A stretch of 64,000 bases of DNA from Tessaracoccus antarcticus (GCF_003688855.1 NZ_REFW01000001.1:62001-126000); one strand, 5' to 3'. Positions 33,836-43,181 are shown, counted from the stretch's first letter. Numbers and translations are program-made. The notes: generated from the letters alone by a model not told the origin.

Positions 33836-35530
33836 TCAGCCCTGCTTCTCAGCCTTGGACTCAGCCCGGGCACGGCGGAATGCGCCGTCGATGCCCCAGG
33901 CGCCGCCACCGATGGTGAGCAGCACGAGGCCGATCGCCGCGAGGAGCAGGTCCTTGTCGCCGATGAAGCCGTCGACCCAGAGTCCACCGGAGGTGAAGAT
34001 CTGGAAGTTGCCCCAGCGGATGAACACCAGTGCCGCCACGGAGATCACCAGCAGCAGGAAGCCCACGACGCGCTGCAGGAGGCCGATCACGAGCAGCAGG
34101 GCCATGGCACCCAGGGTGAATCCGAGAATCCATGCCACGAGACGCGGCTCCGGAATCAGCGGGTAGCCGGCAAGGAAGTTCGCCGTGGCGTCGACGCCGC
34201 TGCCCAGGATCTGGAAGCTCGCGAGCCCCAGCACGCCAGCCAGGACGATGCGCATGACGAACAGTCCGAAGCTGGGGAGGAAGCGGTCCGTGGTCACACG
34301 GGGAGGACCGAAGTCCTCACGCATGGCGTTGTCCGGGGAGGTGGGGACGGCGCCGAGGCGCTGCTCGCGTGCCTGACGCTCAGCGTCCAGGGACGCCTGG
34401 CGACGTTCCTCCTCGACGTCGGCGTCCGTGTCCGGGTACTCGCCCTGGGCAATGACGGCGGTTTCCTCCATGCCTGCAGTCTCCTCGGCTCCTCCGGCGC
34501 GGTAGAGGCCGTCCGGAACGGTGCCGGCGTGTCCGGGGGTCGCGGCTGTACCGCCTGAGGCCACCGGAGCAATCACAGGCACGGCCTGGGTGTGCTCCAT
34601 GTCGTCGGTGTCCACGTACTGCGTGGGCTCGGCGTCGGAGTCCGTCTCCACGTACTGCGTGGGCTCGGCATCGGAGTCCGTCTCCACGTACTGCGTGGGC
34701 TCGGCATCGGAGTCCGTCTCCACGTACTGCGTGGGCTCGGCATCGGAGTTCGTGTCCACACGCTCGGACATCTCCTGGTCCATGTCCTGTGACACCGGCT
34801 CATCGGCCACGTCGTGGGCAACGGCCTGCGTGTCCGCCTCCTCCAGCGGCACGGGGTCCACTGCGAGGTAGTCGGCGGCATCGACGTGTCGCTCATCCAT
34901 GGCCACCGATTCCTGCGCGTCGTTATCAGCGGGCTCGTCGAATTCCCGGTCCAGGGCACTGTCCTCGGCCGGATCCTCCACGAGATCGGCGGTCTCAGCG
35001 TGGCCCACTCCTCCATCGGTGGCCTGCACCATGGCGGGCGAGGCCACCGCGGTGGCACCCATGGCCGTCATCGACGCGTCGGGCACGATCGGCCTGGGTC
35101 GCGTGATCTCGTCGTCGGGAACATCGGAGAACTCGTCAGCTCCCGCGAAGGTGGCCTCATCGACACCAAGGGCGTCGGCGGGCTCGTCGACCCGGGCCGG
35201 CTGCATGCCGTGCTCGTCGGCGTCACCCTGGGGTGCACTCCCAGAGGTGGGGTCGACGTCGCCGGAGCGGTACTCGTCGCCAGCATCGGGTTCCTGTCCC
35301 GGGACCGGGGAGTGCTCTTCCACGGCGGGCGAGGCAGGCGACCCGTCCGTCGAGACGTCACCGTCCGCGTGTGCACGTGGGGTCACCGGCACGGACTGTT
35401 CGCTGGAGTAGTCATCCCACTCGGTGGGGCTGATGGCAGTGCCGTACTCGCTCTGCTCCTCGTTCCAGTCGGCGTTGTCGTCATGCGGCGTCCCTTGACG
35501 CACCCACTCGCCGTTGGCTCCTGATGTCAT
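33836..35530 (-). CDS. Acidic repeat protein with C-terminal DoxX-type membrane domain
   Basis: A 564-residue two-part protein. Residues 1 to about 410 are very acidic, low in hydrophobics and probably disordered. They include four exact or near-exact 12-residue repeats of the type TDSDAEPTQYVE and six T-Q-x-V words in total. The last ~150 residues hold four membrane helices (LFVMRIVLAGVLGLASFQIL, LVAWILGFTLGAMALLLVIGL, VVGFLLLVISVAALVFI, LLLAAIGLVLLTIGGGAWGI) with the short loops of DoxX-like proteins. GGAGGAG lies before ATG 35530; upstream in-frame starts are not supported. It is last in the leftward topA-tmk-holB run, 91 nt after holB. Function is unknown; Thr phosphorylation of the repeats is an inference. 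Confidence 0.8.
   Translation of the reverse strand: MTSGANGEWVRQGTPHDDNADWNEEQSEYGTAISPTEWDDYSSEQSVPVTPRAHADGDVSTDGSPASPAVEEHSPVPGQEPDAGDEYRSGDVDPTSGSAPQGDADEHGMQPARVDEPADALGVDEATFAGADEFSDVPDDEITRPRPIVPDASMTAMGATAVASPAMVQATDGGVGHAETADLVEDPAEDSALDREFDEPADNDAQESVAMDERHVDAADYLAVDPVPLEEADTQAVAHDVADEPVSQDMDQEMSERVDTNSDAEPTQYVETDSDAEPTQYVETDSDAEPTQYVETDSDAEPTQYVDTDDMEHTQAVPVIAPVASGGTAATPGHAGTVPDGLYRAGGAEETAGMEETAVIAQGEYPDTDADVEEERRQASLDAERQAREQRLGAVPTSPDNAMREDFGPPRVTTDRFLPSFGLFVMRIVLAGVLGLASFQILGSGVDATANFLAGYPLIPEPRLVAWILGFTLGAMALLLVIGLLQRVVGFLLLVISVAALVFIRWGNFQIFTSGGLWVDGFIGDKDLLLAAIGLVLLTIGGGAWGIDGAFRRARAESKAEKQG
34611..34754. repeat. Four 36-bp tandem coding repeats
   Basis: Four head-to-tail 36-bp units (34611, 34647, 34683, 34719) inside the DoxX-type gene. 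Units 2 and 3 are identical, unit 1 differs at one silent site and unit 4 at few positions. Each encodes 12 residues in frame, so copy number can change without a frameshift. Confidence 0.95.
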
Positions 35531-35621
35531 GGGGTTACTCCTCCTGCTGGAATGGCTCGGCCCCATCTTTCCATCACAGGGGCCAATCGCGCTGTCGCCG
35601 CGCAGGGGAGCTACGTTCGGG

Positions 35622-36773
35622 TCAGCCCCGCGTTGCCTGGGCAATGCCCACCATCAGCGCCTCCATGGCCAACAGGGGTGCCACATTGCCCTCCAGCGCC
35701 GTGCGGGCGCCAAGGATCGCATCCAGCGCCCGGATGGTCTGTTCTCCCGTGGATCGCCTGGCCAGGGGCTGGATCTCGTCGGCCAGGTCCTGGTTGATGA
35801 GTGGCGTGTCCGGCGCGCTCTGCATCGCCAGCACGTCACGGAAGTACCCGGTCAGCTCGGTGAGTACGCGGTCGAGGGCGTCACGCTGCATGCGCTTTGC
35901 CCGCATCTTCTGCTGCTCCTCCATGTCACGAATGGCCGCCTGCGCGTTGCGGGGTTTCGCGCCCCGCGTCCCGATGCCCAGCGCCTGCTGCAGTTCCACC
36001 AGCTCACGGGCGTCGAGGTCCTGGGTGGCCTGGGTGGCTTCATCGGCGCTGGACTTCACGAGGTTCTCGGCGGCGGTGAGGCAGTCCGTGAGCGTGCGGA
36101 GCCGGGACGGCAACGTCAGGACCTCGCGTCGGCGGATGCGGGCCGCATCCGAGCGTGCCAGCATTCGGGCCCGCCCGATGTGGCCCTGGGCCACGCGGGC
36201 GCAGTGCGACGCCAGCGCCGGGGAGATGCCGTCGCGGTGGATCAGGAGGTTGGTGACAGCGTCGTCATCGGGTGTCACGAGCCGCAGCTCGCGGCACCGC
36301 GACCGGATGGTCACGATCACGTCATCGGCGCTGGGGGCGCACAGCAGCCAGACCGTCCTCGGAGCCGGCTCCTCGAGCGCCTTGAGGAGAGCATCGGCCC
36401 CCCGCTCGGTGATGCGGTCGGCGTCCTCGACCACCACCACCTGGTAGCGCCCGCCGACGGGCGACACGTTCGCCCTGCCCACCAGCGTCCGAACCTCGTC
36501 CACCCCGATCGACAGTTGTTCCGTGCGGAGAAGGGTCACGTCCGGGTGCGCACCGGAGCGCGACGTACGGCAGTCGTTGCACTGGCCGCAGCCACCCCGT
36601 GGGCACTGGAGCGCCGCGGCGAAGGCACGGGCGGCGTTGGAACGGCCGGACCCGGGGGGCCCCACGAACAGCCAGGAGTGCGTCATGGCGTGTCGACCGC
36701 CGTTGACGGCGCGCTGCAGTACAGCGACGGCCCGCTCCTGGCCCACCAGCTCACCCCACACACCCTGCGTCAC
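35622..36773 (-). CDS. holB: DNA polymerase III subunit delta-prime
   Basis: A 383-residue clamp-loader subunit that helps place the sliding clamp on DNA. LVGQERAVAVLQRAV starts the AAA+ domain. The P-loop is GPPGSGRS (residues 38-45) with Arg in place of the catalytic Lys, as expected for delta-prime subunits that do not hydrolyse ATP. A zinc site follows with Cys57, Cys62, Cys65 and Cys68, then LLKALEEPAPRTVWLL. The GTG at 36773 comes 40 nt after the tmk stop with AGGAT upstream. Part of the topA-CYTH-tmk-holB transcription unit. Confidence 0.93.
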   Translation of the reverse strand: MTQGVWGELVGQERAVAVLQRAVNGGRHAMTHSWLFVGPPGSGRSNAARAFAAALQCPRGGCGQCNDCRTSRSGAHPDVTLLRTEQLSIGVDEVRTLVGRANVSPVGGRYQVVVVEDADRITERGADALLKALEEPAPRTVWLLCAPSADDVIVTIRSRCRELRLVTPDDDAVTNLLIHRDGISPALASHCARVAQGHIGRARMLARSDAARIRRREVLTLPSRLRTLTDCLTAAENLVKSSADEATQATQDLDARELVELQQALGIGTRGAKPRNAQAAIRDMEEQQKMRAKRMQRDALDRVLTELTGYFRDVLAMQSAPDTPLINQDLADEIQPLARRSTGEQTIRALDAILGARTALEGNVAPLLAMEALMVGIAQATRG

Positions 36774-36813
36774 GGGATCATCCTGCCAGCCGCCGCCGAC
36801 ATCGTGGCGCCCA

Positions 36814-37428
36814 TCACCGTCCTGTGACCTCGGCCACGCGGGCGGCGATGGCGTCGGCGAGGTCCTCGCGGCTGCGGCGGGCGTCCAGAATCAGGTACCT
36901 CTCCGGGTCCTTTGACGCGAGGTGCAGGAGATGGGCGCGTGCGCGTCGATGGAAATCGACGCCTGCGGACTCGAGGCGGTCCTTGATGCTGATCTGCTCG
37001 ACGGCGTCGGCCGGGTCGGCGTCGAGCAGCACCGTGAGGTCGGGGAGCAGGCCGCCCGTGGCCCATCCCGCCACCAGTGCCACCTCGTCGAGTCCCAATG
37101 AACGTCCAGCACCCTGGTAGGCGATCATGGAGTCGACGTACCTGTCGCAGACCACCACCTCGCCGCGCTCCAGGGCCGGCGCCACCACCTCGTAGACGTG
37201 CTGCGCCTTGTCAGCGGCATACATGAGAGCCTCGGTGCGGGGTGCCACATCCCCGTGGCCATGGTCGAGGATCAGCCGCCGAAGTTTGGCGCCCAGCGGT
37301 GTCCCACCGGGCTGTCGGGTGACCGTGTGGTGGACACCCCTACTCGCCAGGAGCGACGCGAGCATGGCCACCTGGGTGGACTTCCCCACGCCGTCGCCGC
37401 CCTCGAAGACGATGAAGACCCCACTCAT
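36814..37428 (-). CDS. tmk: Thymidylate kinase
   Basis: Phosphorylates dTMP to dTDP with ATP, an essential step of dTTP synthesis. The 204-residue protein has the P-loop FEGGDGVGKST near residues 8-18, TRQPGGTPLG (the usual Glu-Pro-Gly motif appears as QPGG), CDRYVDS, and a LID region with Arg residues near 145-155 (KDRLESAGVDFHRRARAH). ATG 37428 overlaps the CYTH gene stop by 4 nt. Neighbouring holB and topA place it in a DNA replication operon. Confidence 0.94.
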   Translation of the reverse strand: MSGVFIVFEGGDGVGKSTQVAMLASLLASRGVHHTVTRQPGGTPLGAKLRRLILDHGHGDVAPRTEALMYAADKAQHVYEVVAPALERGEVVVCDRYVDSMIAYQGAGRSLGLDEVALVAGWATGGLLPDLTVLLDADPADAVEQISIKDRLESAGVDFHRRARAHLLHLASKDPERYLILDARRSREDLADAIAARVAEVTGR

Positions 37429-38798
37429 GCGGACTTCTTGGCCTTGGCCAGCAGGCGTCGCAGCTCGTCGAGACGGTCCGGCCACAGCGCGACGAAGCGT
37501 CCCCGCTCCGTCAGTGTGGTGGCGCGACCCCGCTCCATCCGGCGTCCCAGGGAGTAGGCCTCTTCCACCGTGAGACCGTCGAGGTCCACGGTCGCGTTCT
37601 CCCAGTGGGTGTTGCAGGCGCGCAGGTGTTCGGTGACGGCCTGCAACCGGCGCACGATGCGCCGCAGTGGCTTGCCCAGAACGGGACCGGCGACCGACGC
37701 GGAGATGGCCAGCATGTCCGCCGCACCCAGTGCACCCTCCCACTGCCGATCCGTGGAGCCCACGGTCAACGCCTGACACCGGTCAGCCATGATGAGGGCG
37801 GCCTGCTGTGCACGTTCCAGCAGCAGCGGAGCGGCCTCCTTCGAGGACACATCGCCCAGCTTCGGAGCCCGCACCTCCCGGACCAGTTCGTCCACCACAT
37901 CCAGGGCAACTTGGGTGGCATCGGACATGTCCTGGTGCGGAAGTCCCGCCAGCAGGCCCTCGACACGCTCACGCCATTCGGGTTCGAGGACGTGCGCGAG
38001 ACCTCTGATGTCGCGCTGCACCGACTCCAGCTGGGCGTTCAGGGAGGCGATGTGCGGTCGCCGGTCGCGTTCGATGTCCAGCAGCAGTTCCGTGATGGCC
38101 CACAGGTCGGCGGTGAAGATGGAGGTGACGAGGTCCTCCATGGTGGCACCGCGGCCCAGAGGTGCCGGGGTGGGGAAGTCCGTCCGGCCTGTGGCGGGCG
38201 CCCCCAGTCGCTGCTGGAGTGTCGGGAACTTCTCCACGAGGGAACCGTCGACGGCAGCCATCGCCGCCAGGACGTGATCGCGCTGCGCAGTCGTCATGCC
38301 CGCGCCGGGGGTCACCGTCACCTCGCGGTAGCGGTTGACTGTGGACCCACCGCGTCGGAGGGTCACGTACTCATCGACGATGACGCCGAGCGTGCCGCCC
38401 GCACTGTCCCGCATGAGGTATTCCTGCTTGTCGCAGTCGAGTGCCGCCACCGGGGCCAGCACTGCATTCCTGGTCAGCGGCCTGATGAGGCGCGCGAAGA
38501 GCTCGGGCAGCCCGGCGGAGGAATCCAGTGGTTCCACCCGCTCAGCGGGGAGCCGTGGGTGCCACGTGGGCGCGGCCATGTACCACTCCCCCACACCGCC
38601 CACCATGCGGTGAGCCACCACGACGCCCGCCCTCAGGAGGCGTTCGTCCGGCGCGTCGAAGATGGTGATGTCCCGGTGTTGCGCCGTGACGGAGCGGTGC
38701 GACACCCGATCGATGCCCACCGCCGCTGAGGTCATGGCCGGCGACGGGGCACCGAAATCAAGGTCGAAGCGCATCTCCGGGGCGCGTTTGGTGGGCAT
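37425..38798 (-). CDS. CYTH-CHAD-like domain protein
   Basis: A 457-residue protein that reads as a divergent CYTH domain (about residues 20-210; DAPDERLLRAGVVVAHR, GEWYMAAPTW, EYVTLRRGG, NRYREVTVTP). A helical region resembling CHAD follows (about 230-455; PLRRIVRRLQAVTEHLRA, EEAYSLGRRMERGRATTLT). CYTH enzymes act on tripolyphosphate or triphosphates, and CHAD domains bind polyphosphate. The histidine-rich CHAD core is not obvious, so the second half is less sure. It starts 10 nt after the topA stop and overlaps tmk by 4 nt, placing a possible polyphosphate protein within the replication operon. Confidence 0.6.
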   Translation of the reverse strand: MPTKRAPEMRFDLDFGAPSPAMTSAAVGIDRVSHRSVTAQHRDITIFDAPDERLLRAGVVVAHRMVGGVGEWYMAAPTWHPRLPAERVEPLDSSAGLPELFARLIRPLTRNAVLAPVAALDCDKQEYLMRDSAGGTLGVIVDEYVTLRRGGSTVNRYREVTVTPGAGMTTAQRDHVLAAMAAVDGSLVEKFPTLQQRLGAPATGRTDFPTPAPLGRGATMEDLVTSIFTADLWAITELLLDIERDRRPHIASLNAQLESVQRDIRGLAHVLEPEWRERVEGLLAGLPHQDMSDATQVALDVVDELVREVRAPKLGDVSSKEAAPLLLERAQQAALIMADRCQALTVGSTDRQWEGALGAADMLAISASVAGPVLGKPLRRIVRRLQAVTEHLRACNTHWENATVDLDGLTVEEAYSLGRRMERGRATTLTERGRFVALWPDRLDELRRLLAKAKKSA

Positions 38799-38808
38799 GG
38801 GATCTCAC

Positions 38809-41535
38809 TTAAGCCTTCGTCGTACCCGACTTCTTGGCGGGCGCCTTGGTGGCGGCCGGCTTTCTGGCGGGCGCCTTGGTGGCAGCCGGCTTCTTCGCGG
38901 CGGGCTTCTTGGCGGCGGGCTTCTTCGCGGCCGGCTTCTTGGCCGGTCCCTTGGCCCGCTTTTCGGCAAGGAGCTCGAATGCACGCGCCGGGTCGACGTC
39001 CTCCGGGGAGTCATCGCGGCGCAGGGTGGCGTTGGTCTCGCCGTCGGTGACGTAGGGCCCGAAACGTCCGGACTTCAACACCACCGGCTTGCCGGAGACA
39101 GGGTCCTCCCCGAATTCCTTCAGTGGCGGCGCCGCCGCGGCACGACCACGCGTCTTGGGCTGCGCATAGATCGCCAGCGCCTCCTCGAGCGTGATGTCGA
39201 AGATCTGCGACTCGCTCGTCAAAGAACGCGAGTCGCTACCCCGCTTCAGGTAGGGACCGTAGCGGCCGTTCTGCGCGGTGATCTCCGCCCCGTCGGGGTC
39301 GTTGCCGACGATGCGGGGAAGGCTCAGGAGTTGCCGGGCGGCCTCCAGGTCAATGGTGTCCAGCGTCATGGACGCGAACAGCGACCCCGTCCTCGGCTTG
39401 CGGGATTTCGGCGCGTCCTCGGGCAGCACCTCGGTGACGTAGGGACCGTAGCGGCCGTTCTTCGCCACCACCAGGAGCCCGGTGTCCGGGTCGACGCCCA
39501 ACTCGTGCTCCTCGTCCAGCGGTGTGCTGAGCAGTTCCTCGGCCACCTCCGGGGTCAGGGCGTCGGGCGGGAGGTCCTCGGGCACGTTGGCGCGGCGACC
39601 GTCGGAGGACTCGACATAGGTGCCGTATCTACCCACCCGCACGTCGATGCCCGAGTCCTTGAGGGGGAACGTGGACAGGCCGCGGGCATCGATGTCCCCG
39701 AGCTCACTCACCAGAGCGGCGAGGCCCTGGTTCTCTGCGCCCTCGGGTCCGCGGTAGAACTCGGTGAGGACCTTGAGCCGGTCGGCGTTGCCGGAGGCAA
39801 TCTCGTCCAGGAGTTCTTCGAGCTGGGCGGTGAACTTGTAGTCCACCAGTTCGGCGAAGTGCTCCTCCAGCAGTCGGGTGACCGCGAAGGCCAGCCACGT
39901 CGGCACCAGCGCGGAGCCCTTCTTGAACACGTAGTCGCGAGCCGTGATGGTGCGGATGATCGACGCGTACGTCGAGGGGCGCCCGATCTCCAGCTCTTCA
40001 AGCTTCGCCACCAGGGAGGGTTCGGTGAAGCGGGCAGGCGGCTTGGTCTCGTGGCCGGCTGCCGTGATGGACTCGGCGTAGACCTCCTGGCCCTCCTGCA
40101 GCTGCGGCAGGCGCGACTGGGAGTCGTCGGAGGCTGAATCGTCATCCACGCCGGCGACATACGCCTTGAGGAAACCGTGGAACAAGATGGTGCGGCCCGA
40201 AGAGATGAGCTCGGCCGTCTCCACGGGCCCCGTCGCCAGCGCAACGGGTGACTGGGTGCGGGCATCGATCTTGACGGTGAGCTGCTCGCCCTTGGCGTCG
40301 GCCATCTGCGAGGCGATGGTGCGCATCCACACGAGCCGGTAGAGACGGCTGGCATCCCCGTGGAGGCCCGTGCTGTCCGGGTGGCGGAAGGTGTCGCCTG
40401 CAGGGCGGATGGCCTCGTGAGCCTCCTGGGCGTTCTTGACCTTCGACACGTAGACGCGCGGCTTGGCCGGCAGGTACTTCTCACCGAACAGCTCAGCCAC
40501 CTGGGCTCGGGCAGCGGTGACGGCCGATGCCGCCAGCGTCACCGAGTCGGTACGCATGTAGGTGATGAAGCCCTTCTCGTACAGCTCCTGGGCAACGGAC
40601 ATGGTGCGCTGCGACGTGAAGCCGAGCTTGCGTCCGGCCTCCTGCTGCAGCGTGGTGGTGCGGAAGGGCTCGTAGGGGCGCCGGGTGTACGGCTTGGCCT
40701 CCACGGACGAAACGGTCAGCGTGGCTGAGCCGAGGGCCTCGGCGAGAGCCTTGGCTGCTGCCTCGTCAAGAACCAGAGCGTCCTTCGACGTCTGCACTCC
40801 GTCGGCACTGAAGTCGCGTCCCTGTGCCACGCGAGAGCCGCCGACAGAACCCAGACGGGCCGGGAAGTTCCGCGGCTCGGCACCCTCGCCGCCGTCCAGG
40901 ACGGCGTCCAGGTCCCAGTAGGAGGCGGGCACGAAGGCGATGCGCTGCCGTTCCTTGTCCACGATCAGTCGGGTTGCCACGGACTGCACACGGCCCGCCG
41001 ACAGCTTCGGCATGACCTTCTTCCACAGAACAGGCGAGACTTCGTAGCCGTACAGTCGGTCGAGGATGCGGCGGGTCTCCTGCGCGTCGACGAGGTCGAC
41101 GTCCAGTTCGCGGGGGTGGGACACGGCCTCCGCGATGGCGCTGGGGGTGATCTCGTGGAACACCATGCGCAGCGCGGGCACCTTCGGCTTCAGTTCCTGC
41201 AACAGGTGCCACGCGATGGCCTCACCCTCGCGGTCACCATCGGTGGCCAGCAGGAGTTCATCCACGCCGGCCAGCTTGGCCTTGAGGTCCTTGATGGTGG
41301 CCTTCTTGTCCGCAGCCACCACGTACAACGGCTGGAATCCGTCGTCGACGTTGACCCCGGTCCGTGCCCACTTCTCACCCTTGTACTTGGCGGGTACGTC
41401 GGCCGCACCCTTGGGGAGGTCGCGGATGTGGCCGCGGCTGGACTCCACGATGTAGCCCTCGCCGAGGTACCCGGCGATCTTCGTGGCCTTCGTGGGAGAC
41501 TCGACGATCACGAGACGCTTGACGGTGCCGGCCAT
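38809..41535 (-). CDS. topA: DNA topoisomerase I
   Basis: A 908-residue type IA topoisomerase that relaxes negative supercoils. The Toprim domain carries Glu12 and the D99-x-D101-x-E motif (LATDGDREGE). The catalytic tyrosine is Tyr326 in GFITYMRTDS. Four C-terminal repeats with GRYGxYV or GRFGPYV (about residues 640-840) replace the zinc fingers of E. coli TopA, and a Lys/Ala/Pro tail of about 40 residues (AAKKP repeats) ends the protein, as in other actinobacterial forms where such tails bind DNA. GAGAAGG stands 5 nt before the ATG. Leads the operon to the CYTH, tmk and holB genes. Confidence 0.97.
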   Translation of the reverse strand: MAGTVKRLVIVESPTKATKIAGYLGEGYIVESSRGHIRDLPKGAADVPAKYKGEKWARTGVNVDDGFQPLYVVAADKKATIKDLKAKLAGVDELLLATDGDREGEAIAWHLLQELKPKVPALRMVFHEITPSAIAEAVSHPRELDVDLVDAQETRRILDRLYGYEVSPVLWKKVMPKLSAGRVQSVATRLIVDKERQRIAFVPASYWDLDAVLDGGEGAEPRNFPARLGSVGGSRVAQGRDFSADGVQTSKDALVLDEAAAKALAEALGSATLTVSSVEAKPYTRRPYEPFRTTTLQQEAGRKLGFTSQRTMSVAQELYEKGFITYMRTDSVTLAASAVTAARAQVAELFGEKYLPAKPRVYVSKVKNAQEAHEAIRPAGDTFRHPDSTGLHGDASRLYRLVWMRTIASQMADAKGEQLTVKIDARTQSPVALATGPVETAELISSGRTILFHGFLKAYVAGVDDDSASDDSQSRLPQLQEGQEVYAESITAAGHETKPPARFTEPSLVAKLEELEIGRPSTYASIIRTITARDYVFKKGSALVPTWLAFAVTRLLEEHFAELVDYKFTAQLEELLDEIASGNADRLKVLTEFYRGPEGAENQGLAALVSELGDIDARGLSTFPLKDSGIDVRVGRYGTYVESSDGRRANVPEDLPPDALTPEVAEELLSTPLDEEHELGVDPDTGLLVVAKNGRYGPYVTEVLPEDAPKSRKPRTGSLFASMTLDTIDLEAARQLLSLPRIVGNDPDGAEITAQNGRYGPYLKRGSDSRSLTSESQIFDITLEEALAIYAQPKTRGRAAAAPPLKEFGEDPVSGKPVVLKSGRFGPYVTDGETNATLRRDDSPEDVDPARAFELLAEKRAKGPAKKPAAKKPAAKKPAAKKPAATKAPARKPAATKAPAKKSGTTKA

Positions 41536-41580
41536 GCAACCTTCTCTCCTGCTATTTCTGATGGGTTGGACGGGACGATG

Positions 41581-43083
41581 CTAGCCCACACCCGCAGGGG
41601 TGCTTGACGCGCGGTCAACGCCGGTGCCGGGCAGGAGTAGTTGGTCGAGCAGTGCGTCGCGCACCACCGGCACCACCTGGGCCGCCACTTCGGCGGCGTC
41701 CAGTGACAGGACGCTGGCCACTGCTGCGATGACCTGCCCCAACGTCAGTTCCCCGTCGAGGGCGCCGAGGACGGCACCGTCGGCGGTACCCACCCGGATG
41801 GCACGGAGCAGTCCAGTGCGCTGCCGCAGGACCACGTGGGTGGGGTCCTCGGCGCCGGGTTCGCCGATGGTCTCCTGCACCACATCACCGAGCCGCGGCC
41901 TGCTGGCCAGCAGTTCCGCGAGCGGCAGGGTGGCGGCGTCGACTGCCGCATGATGCCGGGCGAAGACGCCGCCCACGGGCTGGGCGACGGCGTGGGGCCA
42001 CGACTCAAACCTCAGGTGCGGCTGCGCTCGCCCGGAGGCAGTCAGGAGCAGCCAGCCCATGCCGACCTCGGTGATGCCGAGCCCAGCGAAGTACTGGAGC
42101 CAACGCCTGTAGGCCGGTTCCCAGTCCTGTGAGCCGGCGAGGCCGGCGTCGGTGAGCCACATCTCGATGTAGGAGAACACGTCGAGTCGTTCGCGCTCGA
42201 TGACCCAGCAGTCCAGGCCAGTGCCCTCCACCCAGCCCCGCAGCCGGTCCTCCCATGCCACGCCCTCCAGAACGGCCCAGTTGGTGAGGAGCTGGAGGCT
42301 GCCGCCCGGGCGCAGGTGGTGCGGGGCCGCCCGGACGATGGCCTCCACCAGTCCGTCGGCAACGAGGTCACCCTCCCTGTAGGTGAGACGGGTCCCCTCG
42401 GGCGGACTCATGACGTAGGGCGGGTTGGAGACGATGAGGTCAAATTCTTCGTCCGCGACCGGATCGAACAGTGACCCCTCGCGATAGTCGATGGCCGCAC
42501 CGCTGAGGTCGGCGCTGAGCCGTGCCAGGTGGAGGGCTCTCGGGTTCAGGTCCGTGGCAACGACGTCGTCGGCGTGCCGCACGAGGTGCAGGGACTGGAC
42601 CCCGCATCCGGTGCCGAGGTCCAGAGCCCGGCCGACGCTCTCGCGCATCGTGATCTGCGCCAGCGTCAGGGAAGCGGGTGAGGCCCCCAGAACGTAGTCG
42701 GCACGGGTGGGTGTGCTCTGTTGGTCCATGCCGGGTGTCAGGTCGCTCACGAGAAAACCTGAGGCGCCGTCGTCGGGGGAACCGTAGGGACGGATGTCGA
42801 CGAGCGCCCGGACCTGATCGCCATCGATGGCCACCCACTCCGCATGGGCGGCTGCGTGGACGTCCAGCGCCTGAGCCGCAGCCGCCAGCGGGACGCACTG
42901 CTGGAGGATGAACAGCCGCACGAGGCACGGCAGCGGGTCCATACGGCCCGCGAGCGCCACGTCCGCAGGAATGGTGCTGTTGCGCCCCAGACCCGCCTGG
43001 CCGAGCTCACCAATGAGGTCCAGCACGGCGTCGGTGGTGTAGTTCGCCCGCAGGAGATCGGCGAGCAGATCCGAAGCTGTCAT
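41581..43083 (-). CDS. Class I SAM-dependent methyltransferase with extra N-terminal domain
   Basis: A 500-residue protein. The methyltransferase core lies at about residues 150-330: ALDLGTGCGVQSLHLVRHAD for AdoMet, VVATDLNPRAL, and SNPPYVMSPPEG as the NPPY motif of amino-group methyltransferases (PrmC/RsmC-like). A winged-helix-like N-terminal domain and a ~170-residue C-terminal domain flank it. The family is linked to topA in related genomes, and its target is unknown. ATG 43083 has TAGTCT 7 nt upstream; the longer frame lacks similarity. topA starts 45 nt beyond the upstream end of this gene's stop, so the two could also be read together. Confidence 0.83.
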   Translation of the reverse strand: MTASDLLADLLRANYTTDAVLDLIGELGQAGLGRNSTIPADVALAGRMDPLPCLVRLFILQQCVPLAAAAQALDVHAAAHAEWVAIDGDQVRALVDIRPYGSPDDGASGFLVSDLTPGMDQQSTPTRADYVLGASPASLTLAQITMRESVGRALDLGTGCGVQSLHLVRHADDVVATDLNPRALHLARLSADLSGAAIDYREGSLFDPVADEEFDLIVSNPPYVMSPPEGTRLTYREGDLVADGLVEAIVRAAPHHLRPGGSLQLLTNWAVLEGVAWEDRLRGWVEGTGLDCWVIERERLDVFSYIEMWLTDAGLAGSQDWEPAYRRWLQYFAGLGITEVGMGWLLLTASGRAQPHLRFESWPHAVAQPVGGVFARHHAAVDAATLPLAELLASRPRLGDVVQETIGEPGAEDPTHVVLRQRTGLLRAIRVGTADGAVLGALDGELTLGQVIAAVASVLSLDAAEVAAQVVPVVRDALLDQLLLPGTGVDRASSTPAGVG

Positions 43084-43090
43084 GCGACCC

Positions 43091-43096
43091 AGACTA
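43091..43096 (-). promoter_or_regulatory. -10 box of the topA-linked methyltransferase gene, leaderless
   Basis: TAGTCT on the minus strand, 7 nt before ATG 43083. Confidence 0.6.
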
Positions 43097-43181
43097 GGCC
43101 CGTCCCATCCCCATCCCCACCTGGCACAGCCCGCGTCGAGAACAATGTCGCGGTTGGCCCTCCCCATGAGATGATTCGACA

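Noticed and set aside
34611-34754. Regular 36-bp repeats resembling a CRISPR array
   Set aside because: The units are head to tail with no spacers and encode in-frame 12-residue protein repeats. No cas genes are present.
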